Source: Erysipelothrix anatis (GTDB lineage: Bacteria > Bacillota_I > Bacilli_A > Erysipelotrichales > Erysipelotrichaceae). From it: a stretch of DNA of 64,000 nucleotides. The position numbers and the translations under genes are program-made. Below are positions 8,093-15,476 of the stretch, piece after piece. The notes under the pieces were generated by a model that was given only the letters and a program-made list of their open reading frames with translations, ran no database searches and was not told the origin of the DNA. The stretch lies in NCBI RefSeq assembly GCF_009828745.1, contig NZ_WTSX01000004.1:1-64000 (forward strand). Direction: 5' to 3'. How positions within the stretch are numbered: the stretch's first letter is position 1; every line of letters starts with the position of its first letter.

Positions 8093-8320
8093 ATGTATAA
8101 TGCAGTTGTTAGGTACTCTAACGGTTTCACTCAAGAACTTATAAATGTTAGTAAAGTGATTACATTTGTTCAATACGAAGCAAAGATCACACACGATATT
8201 AAGACCTTTATTGCTGATGATGTAACCGATGCCGTTTACGCGATACTGTCCGAGGACGGTAAATATGTAATTTTCGATAAAAGTTTACTTTTAGATATTC
8301 AATTCTATAAGAGTAATTAA
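8093..8320 (+). CDS. Small hypothetical phage protein on the + strand
   Basis: 75 residues from ATG 8093: AAAGGAGG ends 8 bases before it, whereas the ATG at 8087 is only 2 bases from that site. The protein begins MYNAVVRYSNGFTQELINV and looks like a small alpha/beta protein ('IKTFIADDVTDAVYAILSEDGKYVIFD'). It lies opposite to the early operon, between the antirepressor and the gene at 8317, whose stop it meets. Function unknown. A small opposite-strand gene in this position could be a regulator or an immunity-associated protein. Confidence 0.6.
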   Translation: MYNAVVRYSNGFTQELINVSKVITFVQYEAKITHDIKTFIADDVTDAVYAILSEDGKYVIFDKSLLLDIQFYKSN

Positions 8321-8505
8321 CGTTCAATTGTAGTTAATGAAATAAAAATGCTAACTGCTTGTGCGAGATTCAGTACATCTTGCGACGTTCTGCAGTTTGT
8401 TGCTTCTATTTCTGACAAAAGTTTTGAGACTGTTCTTTCGTACAGAGCAGTTTCTTTTTTTATATAAATAGCACCATCAATTACGATTTCTTTTTCTTTA
8501 TCCAT
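8317..8505 (-). CDS. Small phage early protein
   Basis: 62 residues from ATG 8505, with GAAAGGAG about 6 bases upstream; an in-frame ATG at 8565 lies inside the preceding gene with no such site. The protein starts MDKEKEIVIDGAIYIKKET and is largely helical afterwards. It overlaps the preceding gene by 8 bases. Not recognised. Confidence 0.6.
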   Translation of the reverse strand: MDKEKEIVIDGAIYIKKETALYERTVSKLLSEIEATNCRTSQDVLNLAQAVSIFISLTTIER

Positions 8506-8782
8506 TGCTAGTCTCCTTTCGTTCTTTTTCTGATAGGTATTGTTTAAGTGCAAAATTAAAATCAATACCTGTAACTTTAAACACTAATTTCTTCTGAACC
8601 TTAGTAGGCCTTGCATCAAACTCTTTCGGAGTTTTTAAACGTTCAATACGCTTACATTCATTAAAGATGTTGTCAATTACATCTTCTTTAGAAGATCCAA
8701 TAAAATGCTTAATTGTCGTCTTAGACACAAAAGGAGTTGGATCCTCTAGCATGATTCTGTATGCTCGTTCTTTACTTGTCAT
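8498..8782 (-). CDS. Small phage early protein
   Basis: 94 residues, basic and helical ('VSKTTIKHFIGSSKEDVIDNIFNECKRIERLKTP'), perhaps nucleic-acid binding. The start overlaps the 3' end of the cro-like gene by 11 bases and the 3' end overlaps the next gene, so it is the second gene of the early transcript. An operator-like palindrome (8794-8810) lies just upstream of its start. No family recognised. Confidence 0.6.
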   Translation of the reverse strand: MTSKERAYRIMLEDPTPFVSKTTIKHFIGSSKEDVIDNIFNECKRIERLKTPKEFDARPTKVQKKLVFKVTGIDFNFALKQYLSEKERKETSNG

Positions 8783-9017
8783 AACACCCCGTTGTAGATT
8801 TAAAATCTACTTTCTTTCCAAAAAAAATCGCATCACTTTCTTCCCGAGATAAATCTAACATTTCCACTATTCTTGTTATCTCACTCCCCTTCCACTCATT
8901 TATACCATTTACTTTCCTGTAAACAGATTGTGGGGTAATGCTTAGAGTCTCAGCTATTTGTTTTTGCTTGATCCCTTTTTTTAACATTAAAATCTTAAGA
9001 AGTTGTGTATTAGTCAT
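8772..9017 (-). CDS. Cro-like helix-turn-helix repressor
   Basis: 81 residues, first gene of the - strand early transcript and divergent from the cI-like gene. Residues about 5-55 form an XRE-type helix-turn-helix ('LKILMLKKGIKQKQIAETLSITPQSVYRKVNGINEW'). Length, position and divergent arrangement are those of Cro. The intergenic palindromes at 9032-9127 are the obvious binding sites shared with the opposing repressor. The C-terminal codons (VDFKS) coincide with a further operator copy, so the coding sequence doubles as a binding site. Confidence 0.8.
   Translation of the reverse strand: MTNTQLLKILMLKKGIKQKQIAETLSITPQSVYRKVNGINEWKGSEITRIVEMLDLSREESDAIFFGKKVDFKSTTGCYDK
8794..8810. promoter_or_regulatory. 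Intragenic copy of the phage operator
   Basis: GTAGATTTAAAATCTAC is a perfect 8+1+8 palindrome inside the 3' end of the cro-like gene. It is the same 17-base site as the one at 9032-9048, read from the other strand (only the central base differs). Confidence 0.6.
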
Positions 9018-9031
9018 ATAACTCCTTTCTA

Positions 9032-9048
9032 GTAGATTTTAAATCTAC
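9032..9048. promoter_or_regulatory. Phage operator O1, perfect palindrome
   Basis: GTAGATTTTAAATCTAC, 8+1+8 symmetric, just upstream of the cro-like start codon where it would block early transcription or ribosome access. Confidence 0.65.
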
Positions 9049-9067
9049 AAACAGATAATACCATTCA

Positions 9068-9084
9068 GTTGATTTTCAGTCAAC
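9068..9084. promoter_or_regulatory. Phage operator O2, degenerate
   Basis: GTTGATTTTCAGTCAAC matches O1 at 13 of 17 positions and keeps its own 5-base symmetric ends. Its centre is 36 bases from that of O1. Confidence 0.5.
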
Positions 9085-9110
9085 TATTTTATTGATAACT
9101 AAACAAAAAT

Positions 9111-9127
9111 GTTGATTTTAAATATAC
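9111..9127. promoter_or_regulatory. Phage operator O3, overlapping the cI promoter
   Basis: GTTGATTTTAAATATAC matches O1 at 15 of 17 positions. It contains the likely -35 (TTGATT, 9112-9117) of a promoter with TAGATT at 9135-9140 (17-base spacer) reading into the cI-like gene, as expected for repressor autoregulation. Confidence 0.5.
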
Positions 9128-9166
9128 AAAGTGTTAGATTAAGTATGTAATACTTAGGAGGTGAAT

Positions 9167-9619
9167 ATGTCAAAACTAGGAGAACGAATAAAAAAACAAA
9201 GGCTAACCGTTCATTTAACTCAAGAAGAACTCGCAAATAAGCTTGGCTACAAATCTAAGTCATCCATTAATAAGATTGAGAATGGGGAAAATGATTTACC
9301 TCAATCAAAAATTAGTTCTTTTGCAGATGCACTCAATACTACGCCCGCTTATTTGATGGGTTGGACTGATAATAATTCAGTCGAACTATCATCGGATCCT
9401 TCAATTAGTGATGCCAATGACAATGACTATTATGGTGATCACCACGCTAATTTGAAACATTTATCTGATAAGCCTGACTTGTTACACCTTTATAACGAAA
9501 TATATAACAATCATACTTTGCAGTTATTGTTTGATAAAACACAGGATTTAACACCAGAGGATTTAGAAATAGTGTTAAACCTGATTGATGGTTACAGAAA
9601 AGGCAAAGGGTTAGAATAA
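9167..9619 (+). CDS. cI-like phage repressor (XRE family)
   Basis: 150 residues from ATG 9167; AGGAGG ends at 9161, so an in-frame GTG at 9161 overlaps that site and is unlikely. Residues about 3-62 are an XRE helix-turn-helix ('LGERIKKQRLTVHLTQEELANKLGYKSKSSINKIENGENDLPQSKI..FADAL'). The rest is a short acidic linker and helical C-terminus, with no Ser-Lys LexA-type peptidase domain. A repressor without self-cleavage fits the ImmA-like metallopeptidase encoded next, which would inactivate it on induction. It is the first gene of the lysogeny transcript that leads to the integrase. Confidence 0.85.
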   Translation: MSKLGERIKKQRLTVHLTQEELANKLGYKSKSSINKIENGENDLPQSKISSFADALNTTPAYLMGWTDNNSVELSSDPSISDANDNDYYGDHHANLKHLSDKPDLLHLYNEIYNNHTLQLLFDKTQDLTPEDLEIVLNLIDGYRKGKGLE

Positions 9620-9639
9620 ATTTATTGGAGGATGTGTGT

Positions 9640-9912
9640 GTGAGTTTTGAAGATTTTTGTAGTTTCAATAATATTGTTGTATGTTTAGATAAAAATATCG
9701 GGACACATGTAAGAGGATTTTGCTATCATGACGGGATCAATTACGTTATTTTTTTAAATAATAGGTTTGATAGACATCAGTTAGGCGATACTATGATTCA
9801 TGAAATTATTCACATTATGGAAAATCATTTCGTCATAGATCGTTCAAATTACCTAGATGCAGAACAAGAAGTTGACTTATTAATAAACACAATGAAGATT
9901 TCATTCACATAG
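9640..9912 (+). CDS. ImmA/IrrE-type metallopeptidase
   Basis: 90 residues from GTG 9640, placed 8 bases after GGAGG (9627-9631); earlier TTG and GTG codons overlap that site. The zinc-binding HExxH motif is visible as HEIIH in 'TMIHEIIHIMENH'. In ICEBs1 and related phages ImmA cleaves the partner repressor; here that would be the cI-like protein ending 20 bases upstream. At 90 residues it is a minimal version of the family with a short tail after the motif, so activity is likely but not certain. Confidence 0.75.
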   Translation: MSFEDFCSFNNIVVCLDKNIGTHVRGFCYHDGINYVIFLNNRFDRHQLGDTMIHEIIHIMENHFVIDRSNYLDAEQEVDLLINTMKISFT

Positions 9913-9921
9913 GAGAAAAAA

Positions 9922-11196
9922 ATGACTTTTATAACAATTTTAATGGCTGCAGCCTCAATAGTTTTTGCCGTTTTAGGAATTAATCAAATTTATTCCGGAG
10001 AAATACTATTATCATTTATATCAATTTTAGGTTCTATTATCTGTCTCTTTAATATTTATTTAATTATGACTACAGATTCTGAACCAATTAAGAAAAGAAA
10101 TACATCACAAAAAGGAGAATATTTGAATTCAAGAATAAATGAATACAAAGATAACAATGGAACAACCTTAAACGACCAAATTCTCGAACCCTTGTATGAA
10201 TCCGGTAGGTCAACTAATGTTAAAAATACCACTAAATCAAATATTCTATTTATTAGCAGCTCAATTGGATTAATCTATTTTTTATATTTAATTACTTATA
10301 TACTCACATCAATGTTTACAATTAGTGGTGACTCATTTTATGATTTAGGCACAGCAATTGGAGTTACTTTATTGATACCACATGCAATAGCAGTTCTTTC
10401 AGCTCTAATATTTTCATTTGTAGGATGGTACTTTAATAAAAAATGGGCTGCGCTAACAAGTGGTATTCTATACATTGTATCAATTCTTTTTATGCCTCTA
10501 TATTTTCTATTTGTCGTTGTGCAAGCAGTTTTATCGTTCGTTGGAGCATTCAAAGTAGATTCAAGAAACTTAAATAGTGATCCTGAAATTTTAAACCATA
10601 GAAAAAATTCAATAGCCAATAATAAAATTGTAAAAGTTGTATTTGGAATCGTGCTTATTACTGCACCGATATTAGTTGGTATACAAGCAGCAAATTCTAA
10701 TAAACAAAACATAGCACCAATAACAGATACACCGGATAAATCAAAAACTACGACATCTTATAACAAGCCAGTGGTGCAAGAAGAGAATGAACAAGAAAAA
10801 TCATATGGAATTGGAGAGCCTATAATTATTTCTGAAAAAGGAAAAGATCTTTACTCATTCACTGTGAACTCCATAAAAACAACAGATGAACGCAATCAAT
10901 TTTCCGAAAAAGAAGTAGAACAGGTCATCGTTATTAACTACTCCTACGAGAATATCGCAAATCCTGAAGATGTGTATATATTCTCAAGTCACTTTAGTGT
11001 GATTGACGAATCAGGAAATGTGTCCGAAACCTATCCAGCGGGTAGTAACGTTTTCCCACAAAAAGCACCAATCGGTGCAAAAAGCCATGGTGAAGAGAGC
11101 TTTGGATTATTATCATCAAGCAGTAAAGTAACAATGTACTTTAAGCCTGAAATGTTTGGTGACTTAAAAATAAAACTAGAATTACCAGTCGAATAA
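9922..11196 (+). CDS. Polytopic membrane protein with extracytoplasmic C-terminal domain
   Basis: 424 residues. About seven hydrophobic segments: two near 1-52, three or four between 100 and 215, one near 235-255. A Ser/Thr/Pro-rich linker follows, then a folded C-terminal domain (about 295-424) like DUF4352-type domains ('GIGEPIIISEKGKDLYSFTVNSIKTTDERNQ', 'VIVINYSYENI'). It sits between ImmA and the integrase, transcribed with the repressor, so it should be expressed in the lysogen. That position is typical of superinfection exclusion or lysogenic conversion genes. The role is inferred from position only. Confidence 0.7.
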   Translation: MTFITILMAAASIVFAVLGINQIYSGEILLSFISILGSIICLFNIYLIMTTDSEPIKKRNTSQKGEYLNSRINEYKDNNGTTLNDQILEPLYESGRSTNVKNTTKSNILFISSSIGLIYFLYLITYILTSMFTISGDSFYDLGTAIGVTLLIPHAIAVLSALIFSFVGWYFNKKWAALTSGILYIVSILFMPLYFLFVVVQAVLSFVGAFKVDSRNLNSDPEILNHRKNSIANNKIVKVVFGIVLITAPILVGIQAANSNKQNIAPITDTPDKSKTTTSYNKPVVQEENEQEKSYGIGEPIIISEKGKDLYSFTVNSIKTTDERNQFSEKEVEQVIVINYSYENIANPEDVYIFSSHFSVIDESGNVSETYPAGSNVFPQKAPIGAKSHGEESFGLLSSSSKVTMYFKPEMFGDLKIKLELPVE

Positions 11197-11202
11197 AAAA
11201 AA

Positions 11203-11262
11203 CACCGGCGGTCACCGGTGCTAAGTACAACTAAGAATCGCGCAGATTCCCTTTTGTTGTAC
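11203..11262 (+). other. Two hairpins before the integrase gene
   Basis: CACCGG-N6-CCGGTG (about 11203-11220) and GTACAAC...GTTGTAC (11225-11262), the latter enclosing GAATC...GATTC. The first has a T-run only when read on the - strand; the second is followed by CTTAATTTT on the + strand. They probably reduce read-through into the integrase. Confidence 0.4.
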
Positions 11263-11294
11263 CTTAATTTTACAAAAAATGGAGGTTAATAGCA

Positions 11295-12314
11295 ATGGCA
11301 GTGACAAAAACAAACTCTGGTAGATGGAAAGCTAAAATTAATTATAGAGATGATGAAGGTTCTGTACGAACAAAAGAAAAGCTTTTCGACACAAAAAGTG
11401 AAGCGAGGAATTTTGAAGTTGATTTTAGACGACAAGTCAAAAGCGATACCCATGAGAGAGATTCTATAACTTATCAAGAAGTATTTGATTCTTATTTACT
11501 CTCAGTAAAAATGAGAATATCCAATAAAACCTATAATGAAAAATTATACTATGTTAATACATTCTGGAAGAACATGCTTCCAAAACGTTACACGAGTATC
11601 TCGAAAAAAGATTGGATGAACGTCTATAACAATATTTTAAGTTTAGATTATTCGATAGGTTACAAAAATAAAATTATAATAAACCTTAAAGCAGTAGCCC
11701 ATCACGCATACCTTTATTATGATTTGCCGGACAACACTAAACTATTAGAAACAATTCCAGAACGGAAGAAGATTGACCACCCTTTTTGGGATGCTGAGGA
11801 AATGACAAAAGTCTTGGATTCCATTTCTAATAGAACAACTCGACTTTTGGTGAAATCACTCTTCTATACAGGTGCAAGGCGAGAAGAATTGAGGATGATA
11901 ACTAAAAGTGACTTTGATGTTAAGAATAATTCATTTATGATCCGAGATAACAAATATAGAACATTAAAAACCGCAGGCAGCAGTCGCATCGTAAAGATTC
12001 ATGAAGAGTTGGCCCTAGAGATAAAAGAAGTGCTCAAATTCGAAGGAGAGTTCATTTTCGGTGGCATTGAACCTATTTCCAAAACAACGCTCACAAGGCA
12101 CTTTAAACAAGCAATTAAAGATAGTGGTGTAAAAGAAATCAGATTACATGATTTAAGGCACTCACACGCTACAATATTAATTAACCAGGGAGCCAATATT
12201 ATTGCCGTTTCTAGACGACTTGGGCACTCAACAACCTCACAAACTCTCAAAACGTACGCACATTTAATGCAAAAAAGTGACGATGAATTACTGGATATAA
12301 TTGAAAGAATCTAA
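11295..12314 (+). CDS. int: Phage integrase (tyrosine recombinase)
   Basis: 339 residues; GGAGG precedes the ATG. The N-terminal 60 residues form an arm-binding domain ('GRWKAKINYRDDEGSVRTKEKLFDTKSEARNFEVDFR'), then a core-binding domain. The catalytic residues R195 (GARREEL), H285 and R288 (HDLRHSH), H311 (LGHSTT) and Y321 (TYAHLM) are all present. It ends 76 bases from the 3' end of tRNA-Arg(TCT), the standard place for an integrase whose attachment site is the tRNA 3' end. It would integrate and, with an excisionase not seen here, excise the element. Confidence 0.93.
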   Translation: MAVTKTNSGRWKAKINYRDDEGSVRTKEKLFDTKSEARNFEVDFRRQVKSDTHERDSITYQEVFDSYLLSVKMRISNKTYNEKLYYVNTFWKNMLPKRYTSISKKDWMNVYNNILSLDYSIGYKNKIIINLKAVAHHAYLYYDLPDNTKLLETIPERKKIDHPFWDAEEMTKVLDSISNRTTRLLVKSLFYTGARREELRMITKSDFDVKNNSFMIRDNKYRTLKTAGSSRIVKIHEELALEIKEVLKFEGEFIFGGIEPISKTTLTRHFKQAIKDSGVKEIRLHDLRHSHATILINQGANIIAVSRRLGHSTTSQTLKTYAHLMQKSDDELLDIIERI

Positions 12315-12319
12315 GATTG

Positions 12320-12341
12320 TAGGGGTTTTGTAGGGGTTTTC
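12320..12341 (+). repeat. Tandem 11-base repeats, candidate integrase arm sites
   Basis: TAGGGGTTTTG directly followed by TAGGGGTTTTC, between the integrase stop codon and the tRNA. Short direct repeats next to the core are typical arm-type integrase sites. Confidence 0.45.
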
Positions 12342-12352
12342 TACATAATGGT

Positions 12353-12380
12353 ACAAAAAAACCCACTATTAAGTGGGTAT
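12353..12380 (-). terminator. Intrinsic terminator after tRNA-Arg
   Basis: CCCACT-ATTA-AGTGGG with a run of seven T when read on the - strand. It lies on the element side of the attachment site, so the tRNA terminator would be supplied by the prophage. Confidence 0.65.
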
Positions 12381-12389
12381 TATTTCAAT

Positions 12390-12465
12390 TGGCGTCCTCG
12401 GAGGGATTTGAACCCCCGACCACACGCTTAGAAGGCGCGTGCTCTATCCACTGAGCTACGAAGAC
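12390..12465 (-). tRNA. tRNA-Arg (anticodon TCT), likely attachment site
   Basis: Complete 76-base cloverleaf with acceptor GTCTTCG/CGAGGAC, anticodon loop CTTCTAA, T-loop GGTTCAAATC and encoded CCA. The integrase gene ends next to its 3' end, so the 3' half is probably the att core. No second copy of the core is seen in this window; it should lie to the left. Confidence 0.93.
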
Positions 12466-12512
12466 ACTGCGACTATTATAATAACAAATAGTACAGCCAT
12501 TTACAACGCCTT

Positions 12513-12983
12513 TTATAAATCTTTCGAAAATAATTTTTCAGCGGAGATAATGTCATTTTCTATCGTAATTCTGGCATAACTTGGATCACTTCCGTCACGA
12601 TTATAATAGAGTGATCCTGGGTTAATAACAGTTACTCCATCAATCGTTCTAAAATCAAATTTATGGGTATGTCCATAGCAAGCAATTTCACAGTCTTGTG
12701 CTTTTGCACGTGCTACTAAAGTCTCAATTGCTTTACCATACGGAAGCGTATGACTGTGCGTAACGTAGATACGTTTTCCGCCAAGCGTCACTATCATATA
12801 TTCTGGAAATTTAAAGTAATAGTCGTTGTTACCCGCTACGACAGTAAAATTCTTTAAATCACGAGGATCCATCTCACTGTCGCCACAATGGACAAATCCT
12901 TCTGCATTAGGGTGTTTTTCCAAAATTTGTTGGAGCACCTTTGCATTACCATGATTATCACTTACAACGATAAACTCTTTCAT
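12513..12983 (-). CDS. YfcE/MJ0936-family metallophosphoesterase
   Basis: 156 residues. The calcineurin-like motifs occur in order: DNHGN (about 9-13), HCGDSE (about 33-38), GNND (about 51-54), HSH (about 75-77) and GHTHKFD (about 101-107), then INPGSL. These bind two metals and hydrolyse phosphodiesters or phosphomonoesters; the substrate is not known. Its start overlaps the murI stop by 4 bases, and the murI neighbour is conserved in Firmicutes (ysnB-like). It ends the cvpA-mutS2-uvrC-murI operon before tRNA-Arg. Confidence 0.85.
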   Translation of the reverse strand: MKEFIVVSDNHGNAKVLQQILEKHPNAEGFVHCGDSEMDPRDLKNFTVVAGNNDYYFKFPEYMIVTLGGKRIYVTHSHTLPYGKAIETLVARAKAQDCEIACYGHTHKFDFRTIDGVTVINPGSLYYNRDGSDPSYARITIENDIISAEKLFSKDL

Positions 12984-13720
12984 ACACCTTCAACCTCGAC
13001 ATCTTCTAGAAATAACGCTTTGATTTGTTCTCGCATAATAGCAGGATTTCCACTCGTTACAACGCGGATGAATCCATCCTGATTGCTTTCATAATGTTTT
13101 AAAACCTTATAAATCGGTTCTCTTGAATCTACAATTTCCCCATCAAAGAAGCGTTCGAATGTATCTAATATCAAAGGGTAGTGTGTACAACCTAGAATTA
13201 GCGTTGTTGCCTCTTGAATCGGTTCAAGTGCTTTTTGAAGATACTCTGACGGATCTTCCATGTTTTCTATATAGTTCACGAGGTCACCCAACGGCAGGCT
13301 TACAACATTATAGATACCACGAGCATGTAAAGATTTGGTATATGCCTTGGATCGATGTGTTGCCAATGTTGATACAACCGCCACCGTATCGTTAGTACCT
13401 GTCATTTGCGACGTCGTGAGATCAATAATCCCCATAATATTTAAAGCCGGATAGACCTTTGAAATTGCTGCCATCGCAATTGAAGATACGGTGTTACATG
13501 CAATCACGATGTCGGTAATTCCTTGAGCCTCAAACCAAGCCATTGCATGAATTGTATGCTCAATAATCGCTTGGTCACTTTGGTTGCCATATGGCGCATT
13601 TTTTTGATCCGCATAGAGCACGAGATTTAACGATGGTAGATGGGTTTTTAAATATTGAAAAACGCTATATCCACCCAACCCAGAATCAAAAAGTCCTATT
13701 GTCTTATTATTTCTCATCAT
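12980..13720 (-). CDS. murI: Glutamate racemase
   Basis: 246 residues. Supplies D-glutamate for peptidoglycan. Both catalytic cysteines are present, C75 in IACNT and C178 in LGCTHYP, as are the DSGLGG motif near residue 12 and the 'APYG' loop near 42. At 246 residues it is slightly shorter than the usual 260-270. It overlaps uvrC by 14 bases upstream and the phosphodiesterase gene by 4 downstream, placing a cell-wall gene in a DNA repair operon. Confidence 0.93.
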   Translation of the reverse strand: MMRNNKTIGLFDSGLGGYSVFQYLKTHLPSLNLVLYADQKNAPYGNQSDQAIIEHTIHAMAWFEAQGITDIVIACNTVSSIAMAAISKVYPALNIMGIIDLTTSQMTGTNDTVAVVSTLATHRSKAYTKSLHARGIYNVVSLPLGDLVNYIENMEDPSEYLQKALEPIQEATTLILGCTHYPLILDTFERFFDGEIVDSREPIYKVLKHYESNQDGFIRVVTSGNPAIMREQIKALFLEDVEVEGV

Positions 13721-15476
13721 TATGTTCCGTCCAATCTATATGAATTATATCATAGAGTTCGCGTGCAACATCTTCTGGAATAATCGTTTCTAATTCTTCG
13801 ATGCTTGCGCCACGGATTCCACGAAGCGATCCAAAGGTCTTAAAGAGTTGTTTCTGTCGTACCGGTCCTAAGCCCGGAACCTCGTCTAAGATTGATTTGG
13901 TCATCGCTTTTTTACGTAAATTTCGATGGTACCCAATAACGTAACGGTGGACCTCATCTTGCATATGCGTCATTAATGCATACAAGGATGATGTTTTATC
14001 GACATTGAGAATCTCACCACTTGCATTTAGTAGCGCATGAGTACGGTGACGATCATCTTTCACAAGTCCTGCAACGGTTATGTTTAAGTCTAACATTTCC
14101 ATAATTTCGAGTGCAGCATTGACTTGCGGCTTCCCACCATCTACTAAAATTAAATCTGGAAAGATACCATCTTCTTTCAGAATTCTAAAATAACGACGGT
14201 ATAGAACCTCTTTCATTGATGCTACATCATCATTGCCTTGGTGTAGACGGTATCTACGATACAACGATTTGTTCGGTTCTCCATCATCAAAAACAACACA
14301 TGCCGAAACGGCGAAGGTTCCCGAAATATGCGAGTTATCAAAAACCTCAATCCTATGAATTGTCTCGGAAAAGGATAGTAATTGCGATAAGTGCAAGAGT
14401 GCTTCTTCTTTGAAATTTTGACGATTTTTGAGGAGTTGAAATTGATCATCTAATTGTTGTTGTGCATTTTTTTCAGCGATATCCATTAATGCTCGCTTTT
14501 TCCCACGTTGGGCATGCAAAACTTCAGTTTGAATCATCGCCTGTATCGAATCTTTATCTAGCAATTCTGGTACATATACGTATTTAGGAGTAGGTTGGTT
14601 TTGGTAGAACTGCGCGATAAATGATGTCAGTGCATCTTCTGGTTCTTCGAGGCTTGCTTCAACCGCCATGGTTCGCTCAAGCAAACGACCCGCACGGACA
14701 AACAAACCGGTAATCGCAATGTATCCTTGATAGTATGCAAAGTTGAACACATCAAAGTTTTCAGTTCGACTGAATTGGACTTGTTGGCGGTCTCCTACAT
14801 ACTCGATTGCCTGAAGCTTTTCTTTATAGCGTTGTGCTAATTCAAAATTCATATCTTGACTGGCTTCAAGCATCTTCGCTTCTAGAGCATCAATGAACGA
14901 TTTCGAATTACCATTAAGGATGCTGACAACGTTTTGTCGCCACAACGCTAACTCTTCTTTCGAGTATTTTTTTTCGGTACGGTTAAAGCTATTGTAGATT
15001 GCTTGTGTATTCGGAAGCAAATCATCTCCTGTTGGAATAGAATCATTCAGAACACTTGCCATAGCTCGAGCAGCAGTAGCATCTGGATATGGACCAAAGT
15101 AGGTGTAATTCGGTGAATGTTTTTTATCACGGGATACAATAACTTCTGGTTTGCCAGTACGACTCACCTTCAGGTAAGGATATGATTTATCGTCCATAAA
15201 TAGGATATTGAAGCGCGGACGGTGTTCTTTAATGAGGTTAATCTCGAGAATCAACGATTCCTTCTCTGTTGACGTTATAATTGTGTCAAAATCTCGCACT
15301 TGACTCACCATCTTGGTTGTCTTGTGATCATGCGCACCATGAAAATAGGAACTTACACGGTTCTTAAGTTTTTTTGCTTTCCCAACGTAGATAATTTCTC
15401 CGTTTTTATCTTTCATGAGATAACAACCGGGCTCTGTTGGAAGTAATGCTAGTTTCTCTTCAATGGTATGCTTCAT
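13707..15476 (-). CDS. uvrC: Excinuclease ABC subunit C
   Basis: 589 residues. The N-terminal GIY-YIG nuclease domain has 'PGCYLMKDKNGEIIYVGKAKKLKNRVSSYF' (about 16-45). UVR motif near 200-235, RNase-H-like domain with 'EVFDNSHISGT' and 'LILVDGGKPQVNAA', and a terminal helix-hairpin-helix pair ('VPGLGPVRQKQLFKTFGSLRGI'). It makes both incisions in nucleotide excision repair. Unusually, the cysteine-rich segment that normally follows YFGPYP (CLYYHxGxCxxPC) is replaced by a Cys-free stretch, so the iron-sulfur ligands are missing. It overlaps mutS2 by 4 bases. Confidence 0.95.
   Translation of the reverse strand: MKHTIEEKLALLPTEPGCYLMKDKNGEIIYVGKAKKLKNRVSSYFHGAHDHKTTKMVSQVRDFDTIITSTEKESLILEINLIKEHRPRFNILFMDDKSYPYLKVSRTGKPEVIVSRDKKHSPNYTYFGPYPDATAARAMASVLNDSIPTGDDLLPNTQAIYNSFNRTEKKYSKEELALWRQNVVSILNGNSKSFIDALEAKMLEASQDMNFELAQRYKEKLQAIEYVGDRQQVQFSRTENFDVFNFAYYQGYIAITGLFVRAGRLLERTMAVEASLEEPEDALTSFIAQFYQNQPTPKYVYVPELLDKDSIQAMIQTEVLHAQRGKKRALMDIAEKNAQQQLDDQFQLLKNRQNFKEEALLHLSQLLSFSETIHRIEVFDNSHISGTFAVSACVVFDDGEPNKSLYRRYRLHQGNDDVASMKEVLYRRYFRILKEDGIFPDLILVDGGKPQVNAALEIMEMLDLNITVAGLVKDDRHRTHALLNASGEILNVDKTSSLYALMTHMQDEVHRYVIGYHRNLRKKAMTKSILDEVPGLGPVRQKQLFKTFGSLRGIRGASIEELETIIPEDVARELYDIIHIDWTEHNDEK

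Noticed and set aside
1-12390. Search for the second att core (tRNA-Arg 3' end) at the left side of the element.
   Set aside because: No copy of the core was seen between 1 and 11000, so the left end must lie outside the window.
12390-12465. Possible truncated tRNA at the integrase junction.
   Set aside because: The tRNA-Arg is complete with acceptor pairing and CCA.
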